Source of the DNA: Nocardia cerradoensis NBRC 101014
GTDB lineage: Bacteria > Actinomycetota > Actinomycetes > Mycobacteriales > Mycobacteriaceae
Direction of reading: 5' to 3'
Assembly: GCF_000308535.1 (NCBI RefSeq)
Contig: NZ_BAFW01000190.1
Location: 1 to 38,838 of the forward strand
DNA length: 38,838 bases
Part shown: positions 31,368-38,838 of the stretch, one piece after another
Layout: each line of letters starts with the position of its first letter
How positions within the stretch are numbered: position 1 is the stretch's first letter
Notes under the pieces: generated by a model
Databases searched by the model: none
Seen by the model: the letters and a program-made list of their open reading frames with translations, nothing else
Told to the model about the DNA's origin: nothing
Made by a program: the position numbers and the translations under genes

Positions 31368-31907
31368 ATGACCACTTCCGAGCAGACCACTCTCGCTACC
31401 GGTTCCTGGACCCTGGACCCCGCCCACTCCTCGGTGAACTTCACCGTCCGCCACCTGGGCATCTCCAAGGTCCGCGGCCGCTTCAACAACTTCGAGACCA
31501 GCTTCGTCGTGGACGCCTCGGGTGCGGCCACCATCGAGGCCACCATCTACCTCGACTCGTTCGACACCGGCAACTCCCAGCGCGACGAGCACGTTCGCAG
31601 CGCGGAGCTGCTCAACGTCACCGAGCGCCCCACCCTGCACTTCAAGGCCGTCGAGCCGGTGCGGGTGGCCGAGGAGTTCGAGGTCACCGGTGAGGTGACC
31701 CTGGGCGGCGTGACCAAGCCCGTCACCCTCGACGTCGAGTGGGGCGGCGTACAGCCGTTCGCGGACGGCAGCCGCCACGCCGGCTTCACCGCCACCGGCG
31801 CCATCAAGCGCAGCGAATTCGACGTCGCCCCCGGCCTGCCCACCGCCATGCTCAGCGACAAGGTCGCCATCGAGCTCGACATCCAGCTCGTCGAGCCGCA
31901 GGCCTAG
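31368..31907 (+). CDS. YceI family lipid/isoprenoid-binding protein
   Basis: A 179-residue lipocalin-like beta-barrel. Family hallmarks are GSWTLDPAHSSVNFTVRHLGISKVRGRF near residues 11-38 (in part), TIYLDSFDTGNSQRDEHVRS, RPTLHFKA, TGEVTLGGVTKPVTLDVEW and GFTATGAIKRSEFDV. No signal peptide is visible, so it is probably cytoplasmic. YceI proteins bind polyisoprenoids or related lipids. ATG 31368 follows GGTGGA. The divergent MmyB-like regulator is a likely controller. Confidence 0.95.
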   Translation: MTTSEQTTLATGSWTLDPAHSSVNFTVRHLGISKVRGRFNNFETSFVVDASGAATIEATIYLDSFDTGNSQRDEHVRSAELLNVTERPTLHFKAVEPVRVAEEFEVTGEVTLGGVTKPVTLDVEWGGVQPFADGSRHAGFTATGAIKRSEFDVAPGLPTAMLSDKVAIELDIQLVEPQA

Positions 31908-31963
31908 TCCACACCGATCACGGTCACACCGCTACGGCCGCGCCGCCGGGCGGAACACAGCAC

Positions 31964-31991
31964 CTGCCGGTCCGGTTCTCCGGGCCGGCAG
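31964..31991. terminator. Hairpin between convergent yceI and luxR-type genes
   Basis: Twelve-base arms (CTGCCGGTCCGG with CCGGGCCGGCAG, one G-T pair) and loop TTCT. It is 57 bases after the yceI stop and 34 bases from the minus-strand regulator stop. Confidence 0.7.
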
Positions 31992-32024
31992 TCGCGTATC
32001 CGGGGCGATCGGCGGCCGGCGGTA

Positions 32025-32906
32025 TCACGGCAGCAGACCGCAGCGGCGCGCCCGCACCACCGCCTCGTGCCGGGTGTGGGCGCCGAGTTTCGTCATGGCA
32101 CTGCGCAGATAACTCTTCACCGTTTCCGGGCGCAGCGAAAGCCGCTGCGCCGCTTCGCTGTTCGTACAACCGAGGGCGACATACGACAACACGTCCAGCT
32201 CGCGCGGGGACAGCCCGGGCGCGGCGTCCGCCGCCACGGGGTCATCGGACCCGCCCATCAGGCGCACCAGGGTGTCCGATACCGCACGCAGCCGCTTGCG
32301 GGCCTCGGCGTCGGTGAGCGTCTGCGCGATCCCGCGCACCTCGGCGTGCAGATCCCGAAGTTGTTCCGCGACAACGGTATCCGGCGCGGGAGCGGTGGTG
32401 ATCTCCGAGTTCCCACGCGCCGCCGCCTGCAGGCGCAGCCGCCGGTCCACCTCGTCGCGCACCGCCAGCTCCACCGCCAGCCGCCGGCTCGACCGCAGCA
32501 CCAGCTCGGCGATCCGATCGCCGATAGGTCCCGGTTCGCGACTCGCGACGTAGAGCACGGCCCGGGAACTCCCGTCCACCACGACCGGTACCCCGACCAC
32601 CGCGCGCAGCCCCTCCATCGAGACGGGCGCGTCGTAGTGATGGGTGATGGTCGCGGCCGCCCGATAGTCCGCGACCGAGGTCGGACGCCGGCTCGCGACG
32701 GCCGCGCCACCCACCCCCGAGGTCGGCGAGACCACCAGTCCGCGCATCGCGGCGGTCCGCGTGCCGAAGAACTCGCTCAGGATCAGCGCCCCGTCGCAGA
32801 CCTCTCCCCCGAACACCACCGGCATGCCGGACAGGGCCGAGACCTGCCGCAACTCGGCCCGCAACGCATCGGCGTCGCGCGGGCGGAGCAGATCGGCGGC
32901 GGCCAT
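32025..32906 (-). CDS. LuxR-family regulator with GAF-like sensor domain
   Basis: A 293-residue transcription factor. The N-terminal 150 residues form a GAF-like sensor ([33 protein letters not shown]). A helical linker follows, then a C-terminal LuxR helix-turn-helix at about 230-290 ([22 protein letters not shown] and [22 protein letters not shown]). ATG 32906 follows GGAAAGGGG. It is divergent from the acyl-CoA ligase pair across about 70 bases and probably regulates it. Confidence 0.9.
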   Translation of the reverse strand: MAAADLLRPRDADALRAELRQVSALSGMPVVFGGEVCDGALILSEFFGTRTAAMRGLVVSPTSGVGGAAVASRRPTSVADYRAAATITHHYDAPVSMEGLRAVVGVPVVVDGSSRAVLYVASREPGPIGDRIAELVLRSSRRLAVELAVRDEVDRRLRLQAAARGNSEITTAPAPDTVVAEQLRDLHAEVRGIAQTLTDAEARKRLRAVSDTLVRLMGGSDDPVAADAAPGLSPRELDVLSYVALGCTNSEAAQRLSLRPETVKSYLRSAMTKLGAHTRHEAVVRARRCGLLP

Positions 32907-32976
32907 CGGCGTTACCCCTTTCCGGGGGTGGTGGAGAGCAAAGTGTGACGTGAATCCTATATCCGTGAACGCGAGT

Positions 32977-34638
32977 ATGGGCCGGGTCCGGCCGGTCAGT
33001 TATACGCACGGGGTATGGGATGTGCCGCTGCTGGGCGAGACGATCGGGGCGAATCTCGATCGCACGGTGGCCGTCCACGGTGATCGAGACGCACTCGTCG
33101 ACCGGGTGACCGGAGTGCGCTGGACCTACCGCGAATTCGCCGCCGAGGTCGACGCGGTGGCTCTCGGGCTGCTGGCGTCCGGGATCGGCAAGGGTGATCG
33201 GGTCGGCATCTGGTCGCCCAATCGCGCCGAGTGGACGCTGGTGCAGTTCGCCACCGCGAAGATCGGCGCGATCCTGGTCAACATCAATCCGGCCTACCGC
33301 AGCGAGGAAGTGCGCTATGTGATCACCCAGGCCGGGATCCGGATGCTGATCTCGGCGCGGGCGCACAAGAGCTCGAACTACGCGGAGATCATCGGCCGGG
33401 TGCGGCCCGAATGCCCGGAGCTGGAGCGGGTGGTCCTGTTCGACAGCGCCGAATGGGAGGCGCTGGTCGCCGCCGGTCGCGCGGCCGATCCCGCGCGCCT
33501 GGCCGAGGCCGGAGCCCGGCTCGCCGCCGATGATCCGATCAATATCCAATACACCTCGGGCACAACGGGTTTTCCCAAGGGTGCGACGCTGTCGCATCAC
33601 AACATCCTCAACAACGGCTATTTCGTCGGGGAACTGTGCGGCTACACCGAGGCCGACCGGATCTGTATTCCGGTGCCGTTCTACCACTGCTTCGGCATGG
33701 TGATGGGCAATCTGGCGGCGACGAGTCACGGTGCGGCCATGGTGATTCCGGCGGCGTCCTTCGAACCGCGGGCCACCCTCGCCGCGGTCGCCGAGGAAGG
33801 TTGCACCTCGCTGTACGGGGTGCCGACGATGTTCATCGCCGAACTGGCCGATCCGGACTTCGAATCCTTCGACCTGAGTTCGCTGCGCACCGGCATCATG
33901 GCCGGCTCCCCGTGCCCGGTCGAGGTGATGAAGCAGGTGATCGAGCGAATGGGCATGGCCGAGGTGTCCATCTGCTACGGCATGACCGAAACCTCCCCGG
34001 TGTCGACTCAGACCCGTCGCGACGACACCATCACCCAGCGCACCGCCACGGTCGGCCGGGTGGGCCCGCATCTCGAGATCAAGATCGTCGATCCCGACAC
34101 CGGGCTGACCGTCCCGCGCGGTGAACCGGGTGAGCTGTGCACGCGCGGCTATTCGGTGATGCTCGGCTATTGGAACGATCCGGACAAGACCGCCGAGGCG
34201 ATCGACGCCGCCCGCTGGATGCACACCGGCGATCTGGCCACCATGGACGACGACGGGTACGTCGCGATCACCGGCCGGATCAAGGACATGGTGATCCGCG
34301 GCGGCGAGAACATCTATCCGCGCGAGATCGAGGAATTCCTCTACACCCACCCCGACATCCTCGACGCCCAGGTCGTCGGGATCCCGGATCCGAAATACGG
34401 TGAGGAATTGGTGGCCTGGATCCGGATGCGCGAGGGCGCGGCCGCATTGGACGCGCAGACGCTGGCGCAGTTCTGCGGCGGCCGCCTGGCCTATTACAAG
34501 ATTCCGCGCTACGTCCACGTCGTCGACGAATTCCCGATGACGGTCACCGGCAAGGTGCGCAAGGTCGATATCCGCTCGACCTCGGTCCGCCTGTTCGGCG
34601 GGCCGGAGCAGGATCAGCAACAGACAGGAGTGCAGTGA
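32977..34638 (+). CDS. Acyl-CoA synthetase (AMP-binding; FadD35-like)
   Basis: About 553 residues; activates a carboxylic acid to acyl-CoA via acyl-AMP. The P-loop is [12 protein letters not shown] (about 192-203), then [11 protein letters not shown] (A5), [14 protein letters not shown] and [20 protein letters not shown] (A7-A8). The adenylation lysine lies in TVTGKVRK (about 525). It resembles Mycobacterium FadD35. ATG 32977 is chosen; GTG 32965 and 32950 are in frame. The stop overlaps the start of the second ligase gene. Confidence 0.9.
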   Translation: MGRVRPVSYTHGVWDVPLLGETIGANLDRTVAVHGDRDALVDRVTGVRWTYREFAAEVDAVALGLLASGIGKGDRVGIWSPNRAEWTLVQFATAKIGAILVNINPAYRSEEVRYVITQAGIRMLISARAHKSSNYAEIIGRVRPECPELERVVLFDSAEWEALVAAGRAADPARLAEAGARLAADDPINIQYTSGTTGFPKGATLSHHNILNNGYFVGELCGYTEADRICIPVPFYHCFGMVMGNLAATSHGAAMVIPAASFEPRATLAAVAEEGCTSLYGVPTMFIAELADPDFESFDLSSLRTGIMAGSPCPVEVMKQVIERMGMAEVSICYGMTETSPVSTQTRRDDTITQRTATVGRVGPHLEIKIVDPDTGLTVPRGEPGELCTRGYSVMLGYWNDPDKTAEAIDAARWMHTGDLATMDDDGYVAITGRIKDMVIRGGENIYPREIEEFLYTHPDILDAQVVGIPDPKYGEELVAWIRMREGAAALDAQTLAQFCGGRLAYYKIPRYVHVVDEFPMTVTGKVRKVDIRSTSVRLFGGPEQDQQQTGVQ

Positions 34639-36341
34639 TGACGTCCAACACCGAGGTGTATCGCCAGGCGCGCGACCGGCTGGTCGAGCTGGCGACCGAC
34701 TACGACACCGCGGTTCGGACGTTCGAATGGCCTCGGCTGACCGGCACGTTCAATTGGGCCGTGGACTGGTTCGACGTGATCGCGCGCGGCAACGACCGCA
34801 CCGCGCTGTGGATCGTCGAGGAGGACGGCAGCGAACTGCGGGTGAGTTTCGACGAGATGGCGCGGCGCTCGGATCGGGTGGCGACCTGGCTCGCCGAACT
34901 CGGTGTGCGCCAGGGTGATCGGGTCATCCTGATGCTGGGCAACCAGGTCGAACTGTGGGAGTCGATGCTCGCCGTCGCCAAGCTCGGCGCGGTGGTCATG
35001 CCCACCACGGGCGCACTCGGGCCGGCCGATCTGATCGACCGGATCACCCGGGGCGAGGTGCGTTTCGTCCTCACCAACGCTCGCGACACCGCGAAATTCG
35101 ACGAGGTCCCCGGCGACTACCGGCGCATCGCGGTCGGCGGTCCGGTCGAGGGCTGGCACGACTACGCGGAGGCTGCCGCGGTCGAGTCCGCGGGTCCCTT
35201 CCCCGCCGTGACGCAGGTGGGCGACGAACTGCTGGTCTATTTCACCTCCGGCACGACGAGTAAGCCGAAGATGGTGCAGCACAACCAGACCAGCTATCCG
35301 GTCGGACATCTGAGCACCATGTACTGGATCGGCGTCCGTCCCGGCGACGTGCATCTCGCGATCAGCGCGCCGGGCTGGGCGAAGCACGCCTGGAGCTGTT
35401 TCTTCGCACCCTGGATCGCCGAAGCGACGATCTTCGTCTACAACTACGGCCGGTTCGACGCCGAGGCGCTGCTCGGGCAGCTGCGCCGAGCGGAGGTCAA
35501 CACCTTCTGTGCGCCGCCGACGGTGTGGCGCATGCTGATTCAGGCCGACCTCGGCGAGCGTCCGTCCGGACTGCGCGAAATCCTCGGCGCCGGCGAACCA
35601 CTCAATCCCGATGTGATCGCCCAGGTGGAAAACGCCTGGGGTCTGACCATCCGGGACGGATTCGGGCAGACCGAGACCACCCTGCAGATCGCCAATACCC
35701 CCGGACAACCGGTCAAGGCCGGCTCGATGGGCCGCCCCATGCCGGGGGTGCCGGTGGTGCTGGTCGATCCGGTCACCGGCCTGCCCGCCGAGGAGGGCGA
35801 AATCTGCCTGGATCTCAGCGCCCATCCGGTCAATCTGATGAACGGCTATCTCCAGGATCCGGAACGGAACGCGGCGGTGATGGCGGGCGGCTATTACCAC
35901 ACCGGCGATGTGGCGGCACGCGACGACGACGGCTACATCACCTACATCGGCCGGACCGACGACGTGTTCAAATCCTCCGATTACAAGGTTTCGCCGTTCG
36001 AACTCGAAAGTGTGCTGATCGAACATCCGGCGGTGGTGGAGGCCGCGGTGGTACCGCAACCCGACGACACCCGCCTGGCCGTCCCCAAGGCGTATGTCAC
36101 GCTGGCCGCCGGCTGGGAACCCGACCGCGAAACCGCACGGGCCATCCTGGAATACGCGCGCGATCACCTCGCACCGTATCTGCGGGTGCGGCGGATCGAA
36201 TTCACCGAATTGCCCAAGACGATCTCGGGCAAGATCCGCCGCGTCGAGCTGCGGCAGCGCGAGGAGGCCGCCCATGCCGCCGGCACCGGCATCGCGCAGG
36301 AATTCCGCTACGAGGATGTGCTTGCCCAACCGACCGTTTAG
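34635..36341 (+). CDS. Acyl-CoA synthetase, medium-chain (AcsM) type
   Basis: A 567-568 residue AMP-forming ligase, different in type from its neighbour. It resembles medium-chain acyl-CoA synthetases: N-terminal [22 protein letters not shown]-loop [12 protein letters not shown] (about 200-211), [45 protein letters not shown] and catalytic lysine in [10 protein letters not shown] (about 530). GTG 34635 or ATG 34638 follows ACAGGAG. The GTGATG overlaps the preceding TGA, so the two ligases are coupled. The substrates are unknown. Confidence 0.92.
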   Translation: MMTSNTEVYRQARDRLVELATDYDTAVRTFEWPRLTGTFNWAVDWFDVIARGNDRTALWIVEEDGSELRVSFDEMARRSDRVATWLAELGVRQGDRVILMLGNQVELWESMLAVAKLGAVVMPTTGALGPADLIDRITRGEVRFVLTNARDTAKFDEVPGDYRRIAVGGPVEGWHDYAEAAAVESAGPFPAVTQVGDELLVYFTSGTTSKPKMVQHNQTSYPVGHLSTMYWIGVRPGDVHLAISAPGWAKHAWSCFFAPWIAEATIFVYNYGRFDAEALLGQLRRAEVNTFCAPPTVWRMLIQADLGERPSGLREILGAGEPLNPDVIAQVENAWGLTIRDGFGQTETTLQIANTPGQPVKAGSMGRPMPGVPVVLVDPVTGLPAEEGEICLDLSAHPVNLMNGYLQDPERNAAVMAGGYYHTGDVAARDDDGYITYIGRTDDVFKSSDYKVSPFELESVLIEHPAVVEAAVVPQPDDTRLAVPKAYVTLAAGWEPDRETARAILEYARDHLAPYLRVRRIEFTELPKTISGKIRRVELRQREEAAHAAGTGIAQEFRYEDVLAQPTV

Positions 36342-36372
36342 CGGTTCGTGACAGCTTTGCCGATGTGTTGCT

Positions 36373-36397
36373 CGCCGCCGGAGACTTGCCGGCGGCG
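36373..36397 (+). terminator. Hairpin after the ligase operon
   Basis: Nine-base perfect arms (CGCCGCCGG and complement) around seven bases, 31 bases after the stop at 36341. The following 200 bases up to 36603 hold no gene and probably the promoter of the small gene at 36604. Confidence 0.65.
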
Positions 36398-36603
36398 CTA
36401 CACTTTCGGTGAATAGTTTGGTCGAAACCGCCTGCGGGTACAGAATTCTCACGCAGATTCCTCACGGCCGTCGAAATGTGAAAATGGCACATTTGCCCGG
36501 ATGTGGCGCGTTCGGCGCTGGCCCGATTGTGACAGCGTGACAAGACTGACGAAGTACGCGCAGCGCGTTCCGGATGTGTAGCTACGACCGATGGGAGAGC
36601 ACC

Positions 36604-36795
36604 GTGTTGTACACCTTCGAAACCGCCACCCAGTACGTGATCGCCGAACTGGAGGCCAAGGGCACGGCTACCCGCGAAGACTTCGATGTACCGGCCATCG
36701 TCGCCACCTCCCACGCCATCGCCGAGAGCTGGGATTTCCAGGCACTGGACCGGCATACGTTCTGGAGTATCGCGGCGAGCAATCTGCGGGCATAG
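36604..36795 (+). CDS. Small hypothetical protein
   Basis: A 63-residue soluble protein, mostly helical (TFETATQYVIAELEAKG, DVPAIVATSHAIAESWDF, RHTFWSIAASNLRA). GTG 36604 follows GGGAGAG at good spacing. The sequence has balanced amino-acid composition, supporting real coding. Function unknown. It stands alone and is convergent with the AraC gene. Confidence 0.7.
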   Translation: MLYTFETATQYVIAELEAKGTATREDFDVPAIVATSHAIAESWDFQALDRHTFWSIAASNLRA

Positions 36796-36920
36796 CGCAG
36801 CCCGCGGTGCCGCTCGATCACCCATCTCGGCGACGGTGGCTACACCCGCACGCCGAGGCCGGTGATCGAGCGAAGCGCTCCGCGGCCACGCAGCCCCGCG
36901 ATCAGGGGCCGTCCGGTGAA

Positions 36921-37928
36921 CTAGGCCTGACAGTCGGCCGATCCCGCAGTGCGCGTGTGCGCCACCATCGACCAGCGCCGCGCCGCACGCCGCATCGAGC
37001 CGGCGTCCGCATAGCCGAGCAACACCGCCTGCCGCTCCCGGCTCAGCGGTCCCGCGGCCTGGGCCCGGGCCAAGCGGGCTCGATCCAATTCGCGCCGCCA
37101 CGTGGTTCCCGCCTCGGACAGCCGCCGCTGCAGGGTGCGCGGACTGATGGCGAGCCGCCGCGCCACCTGCTCGAGCGATACCTCGCCGTCGGCGAAGGCG
37201 TCGGCCAAGGCCCGCGAGACCCGCTCCGGCCAGGCGGAGGCCAGTGGCGGTGGCGGCGGGAGCGCGGCGGCCAGCGGTTGCAGCACATCCGCGAGCACCG
37301 GATCGGCGGTGGTCAGCGGCAGATCCATATCGGCCGACCGAAAGGTCATCGAATCCACCGGGGCACCGAATTCCACCTCGGCCGAACCGAATACCTCGGC
37401 GAACGCCTCCAGGCGACGCGGCGCCGGCTGTCGCAGCGCTACCCGGACCGGGTCCAGCGGTGCCGCGACGACGCGACGGGCACGCGTCAGCACGGCGACC
37501 AGTCCCCACAGTTGCACCAGTTCTCGGCCGCGCCCGTCACCCTCGATCATGTCCAGGTACAGCGTGGTTTCGGCCTCGTTCTCGACCACCAGATCGAAAC
37601 GGTGATTGGTGGTCACGGCCGTGACGTACGGGCCGCAGGTCGCCAGGCCGGCGCCCACGGTCGGCGCACTGGCGAACAGATAGTCGTAGAGCCGGGTGGC
37701 GGCGAGCTGATATCTGCTGGCCACATGCAGCGCCACGTCGGGATCGTCGAGCCAATTCTCCCCGATCTCCCACAACCGGGAAAAGACCCGCGCGGGCACA
37801 TGCACGCCTTCGCCGGCCAGTGTCCATTCCGGTAGTTCGCATTCGCGCAGCAGTCGGTCACGATCGATCCCGGCGTCGGTCATCTGCGAGATCACGAAAC
37901 GATGCAGCAATGTCTGGTCGGTACCCAT
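36921..37928 (-). CDS. AraC-family regulator with arabinose-binding-like (PF12625-type) domain
   Basis: A 335-residue transcription factor. The N-terminal domain (about 15-200) includes LLRECELPEWTLAGEGVHVPARVFSRLWE in part, LATCGPYVTAVTTNHRFDL and a region typical of OruR/ArgR-like regulators. The C-terminal HTH_18 has SLEQVARRLAISPRTLQRRLSEAGTTW and LLGYADAGSMRRAARRW. The second helix-turn-helix ends early and lacks the usual phenylalanine and TPxxYR tail. ATG 37928 follows GGAGGGAT; the frame extends to 37982 without support. Confidence 0.88.
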   Translation of the reverse strand: MGTDQTLLHRFVISQMTDAGIDRDRLLRECELPEWTLAGEGVHVPARVFSRLWEIGENWLDDPDVALHVASRYQLAATRLYDYLFASAPTVGAGLATCGPYVTAVTTNHRFDLVVENEAETTLYLDMIEGDGRGRELVQLWGLVAVLTRARRVVAAPLDPVRVALRQPAPRRLEAFAEVFGSAEVEFGAPVDSMTFRSADMDLPLTTADPVLADVLQPLAAALPPPPPLASAWPERVSRALADAFADGEVSLEQVARRLAISPRTLQRRLSEAGTTWRRELDRARLARAQAAGPLSRERQAVLLGYADAGSMRRAARRWSMVAHTRTAGSADCQA

Positions 37929-38136
37929 ATCCCTCCTGCCCTCATTCGCGTCCCCGAACACGTTGGAGGAAACGCTAATCACTCCGACCAGCGTTTCGAC
38001 CGAAATTCACTCCGATTGTGGTGGTCAGCACGTTGCGGTAATAGATTGATCCTGGTCACCAGGCTTTCGATCCCGAATTGTGACAAAACCAGCCACGCCG
38101 TCCGATTCGTTCAAGACGGCACCGCCGGCGGCGCCC

Positions 38137-38142
38137 TACGGT
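38137..38142 (+). promoter_or_regulatory. Possible -10 of the glyoxalase-fold gene
   Basis: TACGGT ends six bases before ATG 38149, with no Shine-Dalgarno sequence. This fits a leaderless transcript; the -35 is unclear. Confidence 0.35.
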
Positions 38143-38148
38143 GACGCC

Positions 38149-38541
38149 ATGGCACCTCAACTCAACGCAATCGGCGTGGTCGTCTCCGATCTGACGGCCG
38201 CACTCGGCTTCTACCGGCGGCTCGGTCTCGAATTCGGCGAGGTCGTCGGGGGCGGGCACGTGGAAGCGCCGCTGCCCGGCGGATTCCGGCTGATGCTCGA
38301 TTCCGAGGAGAACATCGCCCAGGACGTCGGCGGCGATCGGCGCTGGAACGCCGCGACCGGCCGGATCGGACTGGCCGTCGAATGCGGTTCGGCGGCCGAG
38401 GTCGACGCGGTATTCGACGATCTGGTCGCGGCCGGATACCACGGGGAGACGAAGCCCTTCGACGCCGTCTGGGGCCAGCGCTACGCCACCGTGCACGACC
38501 CCGACGGCAACGGCGTCGATCTCTACGCGCCGCTGGGCTGA
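38149..38541 (+). CDS. VOC / glyoxalase-fold protein
   Basis: A 130-residue vicinal-oxygen-chelate-fold protein with the start [23 protein letters not shown], a middle [26 protein letters not shown] and the end [19 protein letters not shown], the classic bleomycin-resistance/glyoxalase ending. ATG 38149 is preferred to the upstream 38080 ATG because of length and the alignment of the first strand. Whether it is an enzyme is unknown. It overlaps the convergent AraC gene by 19 bases. Confidence 0.88.
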   Translation: MAPQLNAIGVVVSDLTAALGFYRRLGLEFGEVVGGGHVEAPLPGGFRLMLDSEENIAQDVGGDRRWNAATGRIGLAVECGSAAEVDAVFDDLVAAGYHGETKPFDAVWGQRYATVHDPDGNGVDLYAPLG

Positions 38542-38838
38542 CCGTTCTCGGGGCGCGCGGCGGCCCCCCGGATACGGCCCGGAGATCGCCCGGTCAGCGC
38601 CCGGATCTCGCGGGTCATATGGGCCTGATCCGCATATCCGGCCAGCGCCGCGGTCTCGGCGAAACCCACACCCGCGCGAGTCAGATCCAGAGCTTTGCGC
38701 ATCCGCAGCACGCGGGCCAGCATCTTCGGCCCGTATCCGAAGGCAGCGACCGAGAGCCGGTGCAGCCGCCGCGCACCCAGCCCCAGCGCGTCGGCGGTGG
38801 CCGCGACCGTCTCCCCCGCATCCAGCCGGCGCACGATC
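38523..38838 (-). CDS. AraC-family regulator, C-terminal part only (runs off the right edge)
   Basis: The visible 104 codons encode a C-terminal HTH_18 domain: [31 protein letters not shown] in part, then [21 protein letters not shown] and [24 protein letters not shown]. The frame is open to base 38838, so the N-terminus lies outside the window. The pattern [11 protein letters not shown] is common in actinobacterial AraC regulators with a DUF6597-like N-terminus. It is convergent with the VOC gene and overlaps its last 19 bases. Confidence 0.85.
   Translation of the reverse strand, partial: IVRRLDAGETVAATADALGLGARRLHRLSVAAFGYGPKMLARVLRMRKALDLTRAGVGFAETAALAGYADQAHMTREIRALTGRSPGRIRGAAARPENGQPSGA

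Noticed and set aside
32242..34620. 792-codon minus-strand frame opposite the acyl-CoA ligase
   Set aside because: Antisense shadow; the ligase adenylation motifs are intact on plus.
34614..36452. 612-codon minus-strand frame opposite the second ligase
   Set aside because: Same reason; no motif, His/Asp/Arg-rich composition.

Overview
The window is high-GC actinobacterial DNA, most like Nocardia or a close mycolic-acid relative. Supporting signs are an mce lipid-import operon, many TetR regulators, several acyl-CoA ligases and lipid enzymes, a 13E12-type DUF222 gene under a canonical actinobacterial SOS box, Gls24 envelope-stress genes, GTG starts, ATGA/GTGA stop-start overlaps and several apparently leaderless genes. 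There is no insertion sequence, CRISPR array, rRNA or prophage. Layout from left to right: (1) 1-3652, minus: start of an mce operon (mceA cut by the left edge, yrbEB, yrbEA) preceded by two small membrane-protein genes. (2) 4114-4362: a small four-cysteine protein. (3) 4397-9672: a compact minus-strand run comprising the secreted rubber oxygenase Lcp, a small exported protein, ApbE, a ferric-reductase-like membrane protein, a NuoF-like flavo/Fe-S protein and a CxxHxxC ferredoxin. The last five are coupled or nearly coupled by overlaps, and lcp lies 51 nt upstream of them. A divergent TetR gene and a 35-bp operator-like palindrome lie upstream of lcp. (4) 9659-12150: a possible 24-aa peptide, tRNA-Ala(GGC), and a DUF222/HNH gene whose start codon lies inside a perfect SOS box. 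(5) 12239-15675: a DsbA-like protein, a TetR with two 15-bp palindromes, an SDR, and a reductase-like gene broken by one frameshift. (6) 15779-25995: a secreted alanine/glycine-rich protein, a LIP-family lipase, two MFS transporters, phosphoglucomutase with a DUF190 gene, a TetR, and an L-gulonolactone/arabinonolactone dehydrogenase. (7) 26019-30300, minus: an ECF sigma factor, then an Asp23/Gls24 protein carrying an N-terminal zinc-binding anti-sigma motif, then further Gls24-like proteins, DUF2273, DUF6286 and AmaP. A 71/72-bp tandem repeat sits at the DUF6286-amaP junction and rebuilds the stop/SD/start signal each time. (8) 30444-38838: an MmyB-like XRE regulator divergent from yceI, a LuxR regulator divergent from two overlapping acyl-CoA ligase genes, a small hypothetical, an AraC regulator, a glyoxalase-fold protein and a partial AraC gene. 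The two most notable systems are the possible lcp-flavin electron-transfer operon and the sigma/ZAS-Gls24/AmaP envelope-stress cluster. Functions are inferred from sequence motifs and recalled family knowledge; no database search was run.
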